In this document: positions 1 through 5,970 of the stretch, piece by piece
Layout: the number at the start of each line of letters is the position of its first letter
Position numbering within the stretch: the first letter of the stretch is position 1
Assembly: GCF_003610535.1 (NCBI RefSeq)
Contig: NZ_RAPN01000002.1
Span: 372,001 to 436,000 of the forward strand
Length of the DNA: 64,000 bases
Direction of reading: 5' to 3'
Source: Mangrovibacterium diazotrophicum
GTDB lineage: Bacteria; Bacteroidota; Bacteroidia; Bacteroidales; Prolixibacteraceae
Translations under genes and position numbers: made by a program
The notes under the pieces: generated by a model
Databases searched by the model: none
The model's input: the letters and a program-made list of their open reading frames with translations, nothing else
Told to the model about the DNA's origin: nothing

Positions 1-43
1 TCTAAAACTAGATATTACCATTCTATATACTTCTTTTATGCTG

Positions 44-1006
44 TTAATACATCCATAAGCGGGTTATCGTGAAACCAAAGGCCAAACCTTCGAATGGTTT
101 GTTCATGTTGTTCATCACGTCCATTTGCGGAAGAATTGCACCTGCGTTTCCAACATAAATTTGGAATGCGTGGGTGAAGGTAGAAATCTCAACACCGAAC
201 TTTAAAGACGGTTTTGGATTGTATGGTCCAGCCCAATCCGGGTGAGGTGGATTGGCATCTGACCAATCAGAGCTTTGCTCCGAGATTTTGTCGATTTTCA
301 GAGGAGCGTCGAAGTTGAAGATAAACGACGACTGACCCGAGAATTTCAACCGACCACTCAAATGCAATGCAATGCGGTCGTGATCGTGCCAGGCTTTAAC
401 GTAGTTGGCATGCGAAAAGCTAATACCTCCCTGAAGAGAAATGCTTTCCGAAAATTTACGACCAATGATCAGCTGGCTGAAATAAGAAAACCGGTCGCCA
501 AATCCCATTGTGAACGTATCGGTTGGGTTCTCGTAGTTATTCAGCTGTCCAAAATCATCTTTCGGACTACCGTCAATACCTACATTTCCAAAGACTGTTA
601 CAAACACCGGGACTGTGTTATTCTCGGTTTGCTCCAGGATCGTCCACTTCGCATTAAAATCGCTCACCATCCGGTTTACGGGACTCTGCTTAGTCAACCC
701 AAACCCAATCTGTAAGCTCTTAATTGGCACATAATTTAATGCCAGGCGAACGTTGGCGGATTGATAAAGACCAAACATGTCAGAAAGTGGAGTCTTATTA
801 CTTTCTTTTTCAATAGCGCCGAATTTATGTTGAATTATAAATTCAAGTGTCTTTGCATCAGGGATAAAAGAGGTTTGTGCATCGATAAGTGTTCCATTAT
901 CAAAGGCAGGACCAACGGGAGTATCTTTTTCTTTGACCTCATCCTGTGCCCACAGGTTAACATTAACCAACAGGCACGATATAATAATTAATAATATTCT
1001 TTTCAT
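44..1006 (-). CDS. DUF5777-like outer-membrane beta-barrel protein
   Basis: A 320-residue protein with a Sec signal peptide (about residues 1-20, ending LWAQ) followed by alternating polar/hydrophobic strands and a C-terminal aromatic residue (LWMY), as expected of an outer-membrane barrel. It resembles the DUF5777 family of Bacteroidota, which is commonly found beside c-type cytochromes; its biochemical role is unknown. It is the last visible gene of a leftward set starting with the six-heme lipoprotein at 1490-2503 and lies 22 bp after the mono-heme lipoprotein, so co-transcription with the latter is likely. My inference is an outer-membrane scaffold or porin for the heme lipoproteins. The cluster may continue beyond the left window edge. 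Confidence 0.7.
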   Translation of the reverse strand: MKRILLIIISCLLVNVNLWAQDEVKEKDTPVGPAFDNGTLIDAQTSFIPDAKTLEFIIQHKFGAIEKESNKTPLSDMFGLYQSANVRLALNYVPIKSLQIGFGLTKQSPVNRMVSDFNAKWTILEQTENNTVPVFVTVFGNVGIDGSPKDDFGQLNNYENPTDTFTMGFGDRFSYFSQLIIGRKFSESISLQGGISFSHANYVKAWHDHDRIALHLSGRLKFSGQSSFIFNFDAPLKIDKISEQSSDWSDANPPHPDWAGPYNPKPSLKFGVEISTFTHAFQIYVGNAGAILPQMDVMNNMNKPFEGLAFGFTITRLWMY

Positions 1007-1028
1007 AGGTTAGTTCTTTCGATGATTA

Positions 1029-1415
1029 CTAATTATCCTGAGCTCCCTGATTGATCCATGCGAGAACAAACGCAGCTTCTTGTCGTGTATACTTTGCACT
1101 GTGACTTCCATCCGGGCTTGGCTTGGTGTAGATCAAGCTGTTTTCCGGGGTGGTCGCGTTAATATATGTCGAAGAATTGATACTATTATACGCATTAGCC
1201 GCTGTCAAATCAGGAACAGGTTTGATCCCGCCTACCTTGTGACAACTGGTACATTTACTTTCAAAAATGGGTATAATCGTTTCGCTGAAGCTAATTACCT
1301 GTGTATCCGGAATCTCCTCGATCACTTCAACAGCCTCAAAATCATAAACACACGCGCTGAATGCTAAGCCAAGTAATGCAATTAAAAGATATACTTTACA
1401 TTTTTTCATACTCAT
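1029..1415 (-). CDS. Mono-heme c-type cytochrome lipoprotein
   Basis: A 128-residue lipoprotein: the signal peptide ends in a lipobox with Cys22 (FSAC), so it should be membrane-anchored through lipid. One heme-binding motif CTSCH occupies residues 55-59. There is no methionine anywhere after the heme motif, so the usual Met sixth ligand is absent; His in DGSHS is a candidate alternative. The C-terminal part (ending AFVLAWINQGAQ) is the short helix seen in small cytochrome c domains of the planctomycete/Bacteroidota type. Met3 is an alternative start. Its neighbours (six-heme lipoprotein upstream, barrel downstream) suggest an electron relay near the outer membrane. Confidence 0.8.
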   Translation of the reverse strand: MSMKKCKVYLLIALLGLAFSACVYDFEAVEVIEEIPDTQVISFSETIIPIFESKCTSCHKVGGIKPVPDLTAANAYNSINSSTYINATTPENSLIYTKPSPDGSHSAKYTRQEAAFVLAWINQGAQDN

Positions 1416-1440
1416 AACTTATAGCTTAGGTATTGTTTAA

Positions 1441-1472
1441 AAAAAAGCTTCTCTTTTTCAAGAAGCTTTTTT
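1441..1472 (-). terminator. Hairpin between the two heme lipoprotein genes
   Basis: A perfect 12-bp inverted repeat (AAAAAAGCTTCT / AGAAGCTTTTTT) with an 8-nt loop, A-rich on one side and T-rich on the other. It can act as an intrinsic terminator on either strand. Lying between the six-heme and the mono-heme genes, it probably attenuates rather than separates them, because no clear promoter for the downstream pair was found. Confidence 0.65.
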
Positions 1473-1489
1473 CTTAAAATTATTTTTAG

Positions 1490-2503
1490 TTATTGAAGAG
1501 CTTCGATTGTATTTTCAAGGATCGCAATCACATAAGCTGGGTTGTGTGCTCCCATACTCTTATCCTCTTCTACAGCTATATAGTTATAAAATCCACGAGC
1601 GACATTCACCGGATAAGTTCCTGTAATCACGTGACCATCCTCACCGAGAACACCATTGGTTACCAGAATACCTGCAAGAGTTGTCATCAACTCTTCAATT
1701 TCTGTTTGCTTGCCGTTGATGTCAAAGTCAGTAGCACTGCTGTGGCACTGATTACACGCTGCCAAATAAGGTTCAGCAAATGTGTGAGCACCTTCATACA
1801 TGTGGCACACTGTACAACCAGCTGTTGCGTGTGTAGCTGCACCTACGCCGGGAACTGTTGCAGAACCATCAAACTTGTACAAGCCGATCCCCATCAATAG
1901 TGTTCCTTGCGGGCCGTGGTGAGGACCATAGTGAGAACTTGTGATTGTGAAATTGCCATCATCATCCGGCGTTGGAGCCCCAGTTCTTGGCTGGTGACAA
2001 TTCGCGCAAAGGTTAGAAGCATTTTCGTAATCAATAGTCATCGTTGGATCGATGATTAATGTTACCGGATCTGTTGTACGAATAAATACTGGATTTCCGT
2101 CTTCATCCTGGAAAGTTGGCATATCGCCATGCGTATGACAAGCATCACAAGATAAATGGTTGGCACTTGTAGTTGTGTCTGCAGCTGCAGTTTCAATAAA
2201 AGTTATAAATCCTTCATTGGAGTGACAACGAGAGCATGACCCACTTGTTCCACGTGCCCAAGAGCTACCGGTTACGTGAAGAGAAGATGCCAGTGCTGTT
2301 TCAATTGGTTCAACAACTGTTGTACTGTGGCAATCCATACAAAATGCCGTGCCATCAGCGCCATCTTCACCATCCAAGCCATCCTGGCCATCGGTACCAT
2401 CGATACCATCCATTCCCGGAGGGCCCTCTTTCACACAAGAAGGGATAACAAATAGCAACAGGGTTGCAACTGTCAATAAGCGAATAATTGTTCTGATCTT
2501 CAT
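1490..2503 (-). CDS. Six-heme c-type cytochrome lipoprotein with collagen-like tether
   Basis: A 337-residue lipoprotein. The signal peptide ends at a lipobox Cys23 (VIPSC). It is followed directly by eight Gly-X-Y triplets (residues 27-51), mostly Gly-X-Asp, a short collagen-like tether. Six CXXCH heme motifs follow: CMDCH (55-59), CSRCH (90-94), CDACH (119-123), CANCH (166-170), CTVCH (230-234) and CNQCH (250-254), with many extra His residues for bis-His ligation. The family is that of multiheme cytochromes in periplasmic or outer-membrane electron transfer; the actual electron donor and acceptor are not predictable here. It heads the leftward cluster and is preceded by an FNR-like palindrome, suggesting anaerobic expression. 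Confidence 0.88.
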   Translation of the reverse strand: MKIRTIIRLLTVATLLLFVIPSCVKEGPPGMDGIDGTDGQDGLDGEDGADGTAFCMDCHSTTVVEPIETALASSLHVTGSSWARGTSGSCSRCHSNEGFITFIETAAADTTTSANHLSCDACHTHGDMPTFQDEDGNPVFIRTTDPVTLIIDPTMTIDYENASNLCANCHQPRTGAPTPDDDGNFTITSSHYGPHHGPQGTLLMGIGLYKFDGSATVPGVGAATHATAGCTVCHMYEGAHTFAEPYLAACNQCHSSATDFDINGKQTEIEELMTTLAGILVTNGVLGEDGHVITGTYPVNVARGFYNYIAVEEDKSMGAHNPAYVIAILENTIEALQ

Positions 2504-2566
2504 AGTATTAGTTTTTTAACACTTCAATTAATTCAGGTCTATAATCGTAGGTTAGATTATAAAGCT

Positions 2567-2645
2567 TAAAGGTATAATTGAAAATATTTCCGCTACTATG
2601 AGGACGGGTGATATAAGAACGAGTAAAAGTTGATATATGTCAACT
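2567..2645 (-). promoter_or_regulatory. FNR/CRP-type operator and possible promoter of the six-heme gene
   Basis: An 18-bp near-perfect palindrome AGTTGATATATGTCAACT lies at 2628-2645; its core TTGAT-N4-GTCAA matches the FNR/Crp consensus with half-sites TTGAY/RTCAA. It overlaps the stop codon of the Crp/Fnr gene and lies about 125 bp upstream of the six-heme start codon. On the minus strand a weak -7-like element TACCTTTA lies at 2567-2574, which would place the operator roughly 70-75 bp upstream of the transcription start, an activator position. Operator seen directly; the promoter position is an inference. Confidence 0.6.
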
Positions 2646-3369
2646 AACCGTTTTTGCTGATAAAAAGAAGATCATCCTCTTTAAGAATCTCGATCTCACG
2701 GCGGTTATGGCGCACAATTCCGGAAATCTCCAATTCTTTCAAACTACGAATGAAGCTCTCTTTTGTCATCCCTGACATTTCGGCCAATTCCTGTTTATTG
2801 AGGTTGCAATTAAACGGGTTGCTTTGGTAAATTTGATTCTTGAGGTAAAGTAAGGTATCCGCTACTCGTCCGGGCATGTACTTCTGCGTGAGTCCGACCA
2901 GGCTTTCGAGCATTTGAATATTTTGGTGGTTATTGTATTTCAGTAGTTCGTAGGCAAATCGGCTGTTTCGTTCCAATAGGTGATGAAGCCGATCCGAATC
3001 GATAAAACAACATTCGACCCGCGTAATGGCCGTTACTGTGAAATGCCTTACATCGTCGCTAACAACGCCTCCTGCAGTAATCAAACTGTGATTAGCCAGT
3101 ATTCGAAGAATTACGTTTTTGCCACGGGAACTCTCGGCAACCATCTTCGCCATTCCCTCCCGAAGACAAACGAAATGGGTGGTCGAGGTTTTTTGCTTAA
3201 TGATTGTTTCACCCGGATTAAAGACAATGTTTTGCTTACACTGCATGAGGTATTCCAATTCATCAGCAGAAAGACTCTTGAAGATGACTGCCTCGTTTTC
3301 GGGAAAACAATTGACGCAGCAATTCTTTCTACAGGTAATACAATCTTTCTTATGTGAATCATCAAACAT
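2644..3369 (-). CDS. Crp/Fnr-family transcription regulator with N-terminal cysteine cluster
   Basis: A 241-residue regulator. Residues 10-21 carry five cysteines in the pattern C-x2-C-x3-C-C-x2-C, then a cyclic-nucleotide-binding-like beta roll (about 30-150) and a C-terminal winged helix-turn-helix (about 185-232). In the recognition helix, TKESFIRSL keeps the Glu and Arg that in FNR contact the operator, with Ile where FNR has Ser. FNR senses oxygen through N-terminal cysteines bound to an iron-sulfur cluster; a similar role here, or redox/metal sensing, is an inference. The gene lies directly upstream of the heme lipoprotein cluster on the same strand, and its stop overlaps the palindromic operator. 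Confidence 0.88.
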   Translation of the reverse strand: MFDDSHKKDCITCRKNCCVNCFPENEAVIFKSLSADELEYLMQCKQNIVFNPGETIIKQKTSTTHFVCLREGMAKMVAESSRGKNVILRILANHSLITAGGVVSDDVRHFTVTAITRVECCFIDSDRLHHLLERNSRFAYELLKYNNHQNIQMLESLVGLTQKYMPGRVADTLLYLKNQIYQSNPFNCNLNKQELAEMSGMTKESFIRSLKELEISGIVRHNRREIEILKEDDLLFISKNG

Positions 3370-3741
3370 GGGCTAACTTCAATTATGTATTAAACTACAT
3401 TTTTGCATAAATACATACTAAAAGTATAAGAATTTATGAGAAAATTCGCCTTATTCTCCTATCCTTGTTTCTGCTGTTTAAGTTAATAATATAATCGTCG
3501 CTGAAACATAACTATTTAGCAAAACACCCTTAGCGTTTCATGCTTTATAACACAACCCGAAAGAATGCAAGTTTGCCGAAAGAAACCGCGATTTCTCCCA
3601 ACATACCGGCAAAAGTTCCCGACAAACGCGCCCTGACTGTTTCAAAAATTATACTTAGAAAGATTAATTGTCTTAACTATAAAATTACCAAAGCAAAGAT
3701 CCGGGTTACCGGTTTGCATATATAGAAGCCGATTGTGCTGG
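3370..3741. other. Intergenic region without a convincing gene
   Basis: AT-rich spacer between the Crp/Fnr gene start and the Arc-like gene end. It should hold the promoter of the Crp/Fnr gene, but no exact TAnnTTTG element is seen on the minus strand. There is an imperfect inverted repeat near 3429-3446 (GAATTT / AAATTC). A 61-codon open frame at 3540-3725 has no recognisable features and is not called. Confidence 0.5.
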
Positions 3742-3942
3742 CTATTCATCGGTATCAGAAACATCGCTCGTCGAGTCTCCCGAATCGCTGGAAGCACGCT
3801 TTCGCCCTGCCTCTTTCAAGGCTTTGTTTAATATCCATTCCAGCTGCCCGTTTACGCTCCGAAATTCATCAGCCGCCCACTTTTCCAGCGCGGCATAGTC
3901 TCTCGGATCAATGCGCAATACGAATGATTTCTTTCCTGCCAT
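3742..3942 (-). CDS. Arc-like ribbon-helix-helix protein
   Basis: A 66-residue protein. Residues about 4-47 fit the ribbon-helix-helix fold: a beta strand (KSFVLRIDP) followed by two amphipathic helices (YAALEKWAADEF and NGQLEWILNKALKEAG), as in Arc-family DNA-binding proteins. The tail is Ser/Asp-rich and probably disordered. It lies 52 bp downstream of the SPFH gene on the same strand; SPFH genes are often accompanied by such a small Arc-like partner, so the two are probably co-transcribed. Its DNA target is unknown. Confidence 0.75.
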   Translation of the reverse strand: MAGKKSFVLRIDPRDYAALEKWAADEFRSVNGQLEWILNKALKEAGRKRASSDSGDSTSDVSDTDE

Positions 3943-3994
3943 AATTCTTTTCCTACACTTATCTCAATTCACTTCCCCAGCAGTGGCCGCCTCA

Positions 3995-4840
3995 TTAATA
4001 GATACTCCCGGTATTCACAATCGGCGTAGCTTCTTTATCTCCGCACAGAACAACCATCAGGTTACTAACCATTGTTGCCTTTTTCTCTTCATCCAGCTCT
4101 ATGATTTCCTTCTTCCGAAGTTCTTGCAAGGCCATTTCAACCATACTCACAGCTCCTTCAACAATCTTAAACCGCGCTGCTACAATTGCAGTAGCTTGCT
4201 GCCTTTTCAACATTGCCTGCGCAATTTCCTGGGCATAAGCCAAATAGTTGATCCGCGCTTCAATCACCTCAATTCCGGCAATCTTCAATCGATCTGTAAC
4301 TTCCCGCTCCAGTTCTTCATTAACTTCTTCACCTCCGCTGCGCAAAGTAATTTCAGCATCTTCATCCTCGAAATTATCATAGGGATACAAGCCAGCTAAT
4401 TTACGAATGGCAGCCTCTGTCTGAATTGTAACGAAGTGTTCATAGTCATTGACGTCGAAAGCCGCTTTGAAGGTTTCCTGTACGCGCCAAACCAAAACGA
4501 CGCCAATCATAACCGGGTTACCGATTTTATCATTCACCTTAATCGGTTCGCTGTCCAGGTTGCGAGCCCGCAACGAAATTTTCTTCTTCGTAAGGAAAGG
4601 ATTCGCCCAAAAGAAACCGTTCTTCCGAATCGTCCCCTTGTAACTACCAAACAGAACCAAAACGGCACTCTCATTTGGATTCACGATCATAAAACCGGGC
4701 GCCAGAAATAAAAACACAATTATCATCAACACGCCAGGAAGAACCATTCCGCGTGTAAAACCAAAAATGATTAACACGGCAAGAATAAATTCAACGACAA
4801 CCAAAACATAACCAGAAATTGCAGAGTAAGACTTTTCCAT
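3995..4840 (-). CDS. SPFH/band 7 (stomatin-like) membrane protein
   Basis: A 281-residue protein with two adjacent N-terminal hydrophobic segments (about residues 8-28 and 32-52) and a band 7 domain (about 53-215) containing the NPNESAVLVLFGSYKGT start typical of SPFH proteins and a long Ala/Gln-rich helix (AYAQEIAQAMLKRQQA). SPFH proteins oligomerise on membranes and organise microdomains or regulate proteases; the specific role here is unknown. It is followed by the Arc-like gene. Usual family length is 250-320 residues. Confidence 0.85.
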   Translation of the reverse strand: MEKSYSAISGYVLVVVEFILAVLIIFGFTRGMVLPGVLMIIVFLFLAPGFMIVNPNESAVLVLFGSYKGTIRKNGFFWANPFLTKKKISLRARNLDSEPIKVNDKIGNPVMIGVVLVWRVQETFKAAFDVNDYEHFVTIQTEAAIRKLAGLYPYDNFEDEDAEITLRSGGEEVNEELEREVTDRLKIAGIEVIEARINYLAYAQEIAQAMLKRQQATAIVAARFKIVEGAVSMVEMALQELRKKEIIELDEEKKATMVSNLMVVLCGDKEATPIVNTGSIY

Positions 4841-4891
4841 GACTATAGATTTAATTCATATTAATATCATTTTGATATCACTAAATTAAAA

Positions 4892-4917
4892 TAAAAAAGC
4901 ATCTTTTTCAAGATGCT
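4892..4917 (-). terminator. Intrinsic terminator of the sigma factor operon
   Basis: A perfect 8-bp stem (AGCATCTT / AAGATGCT) with a 4-nt loop. Read on the minus strand it is followed by six or more T residues. It lies 26 bp past the end of the 73-residue gene and separates the sigma operon from the SPFH gene. Confidence 0.8.
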
Positions 4918-4942
4918 CTACAGTATAAAAATGTCTTAAAAA

Positions 4943-5164
4943 TTAATTCAACATGAGTTCCACAAGCCCGATCGAATCGACCTGCATTGTATCATAAGCC
5001 TTTGCAAAACTTCTGATAGCTGCCAAACTCGATTCTTGAGGTTCAAGAATGTCTACCGGTGAAAAGTACTGTTCAGCATTACCGTCATCACCTACAGAAC
5101 TAGAAAAATCCTCTTCAGACATTGATAAGAGTTCAAACAAGGTAAATGTTCTATCCATAAGCAT
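4943..5164 (-). CDS. Small acidic protein downstream of ECF sigma factor
   Basis: A 73-residue protein with no recognised domain. It is acidic, has no signal peptide or membrane segment, and starts MLMDRTFTLFELL; Met3 is an alternative start. It lies 58 bp behind the ECF sigma factor gene and before a clear terminator, so the two form a two-gene unit. A regulatory partner role for the sigma factor is possible but rests only on position. Confidence 0.6.
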   Translation of the reverse strand: MLMDRTFTLFELLSMSEEDFSSSVGDDGNAEQYFSPVDILEPQESSLAAIRSFAKAYDTMQVDSIGLVELMLN

Positions 5165-5222
5165 TAATGATTTTGTTACATCAATTTAACGCTTTTGAAA
5201 GAGCATTATTGTCCTGTCGAAT

Positions 5223-5816
5223 CTAAATTTTTGTTAAAAGAAGGTTGTTCTTTTCGATGATCTTTCTCAAATTAATCAGGGCGTAACGCATACGGCCCAA
5301 TGCGGTATTGATGCTAACATCGGTACGTTCGGCAATTTCTTTAAAGCTCAAGCCCAAATAGTGGCGCATAATAATTACCTGGCGCTGATCGTCCGGAAGC
5401 TCATCAATCAAACGACGAATGTCTGACGTGATTTGCTCAAATACCAACTTCTCTTCAATATTCTCATCTGAGAATTTAGAAGAATTGAATAGATCGAAAT
5501 CTGAATCCTCGTTTGAAACCGTATTCAACAAGCGTTCTTTCCTAAAGTGGTCGATAATCAGGTTGTGCGAAATTCGCAGTACCCACGAGATAAACTTACC
5601 GTTTTCGGTATATTTACCTGTTTTTAACGAGCGGATCACTTTAATGAAGGTATCCTGGAAGATATCTTCAGCTAACGCTTGGTTTTTTACTATCAAAAAG
5701 ATGTACGTGTAAACACGATTCTTATGACGCTGAATTAAAGTTTCAATGGCAGATTGGTCACCCGCAATGAAGTTTAGAACGAGCATATTGTCGTTCTCTA
5801 CAGTAGTGCTGAACAT
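5223..5816 (-). CDS. ECF-type RNA polymerase sigma factor
   Basis: A 197-residue sigma-70 family protein of the extracytoplasmic-function type. Region 2 (about residues 24-95) contains the NQALAEDIFQDTFIKVIRSL core and the -10 recognition helix (GKFISWVLRISHNLIIDHFR). Region 4 (about 125-185) contains LPDDQRQVIIMRHYLGLSFKEIA and a helix-turn-helix. There is no adjacent membrane anti-sigma gene; instead a 73-residue soluble protein follows. It is divergent from uvrA with a shared 154-bp upstream region. Confidence 0.92.
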   Translation of the reverse strand: MFSTTVENDNMLVLNFIAGDQSAIETLIQRHKNRVYTYIFLIVKNQALAEDIFQDTFIKVIRSLKTGKYTENGKFISWVLRISHNLIIDHFRKERLLNTVSNEDSDFDLFNSSKFSDENIEEKLVFEQITSDIRRLIDELPDDQRQVIIMRHYLGLSFKEIAERTDVSINTALGRMRYALINLRKIIEKNNLLLTKI

Positions 5817-5894
5817 TACTTTCTATTTTAAATTAATACAAAGTAAAATCCTATCAATAGGCAACCAGTTTAAAAGGTGAGTAAAACTATTTCT

Positions 5895-5902
5895 TAAATT
5901 TG
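5895..5902 (+). promoter_or_regulatory. uvrA -7 promoter element
   Basis: TAAATTTG is an exact match to the Bacteroidota housekeeping -7 consensus TAnnTTTG. It would start transcription about 60 nt upstream of the uvrA ATG. No TTG at the -33 position is evident. Confidence 0.6.
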
Positions 5903-5970
5903 CGCTCTGTAAAATTCTTGGATTTCCGTTAAAAAAGCAAATTTTTTGTAAATAAAATTAAAGATTTAGG

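Noticed and set aside
3540-3725. 61-codon frame upstream of the Arc-like gene
   Set aside because: No promoter, no recognisable domain, lysine/isoleucine-rich composition expected of AT-rich spacer.
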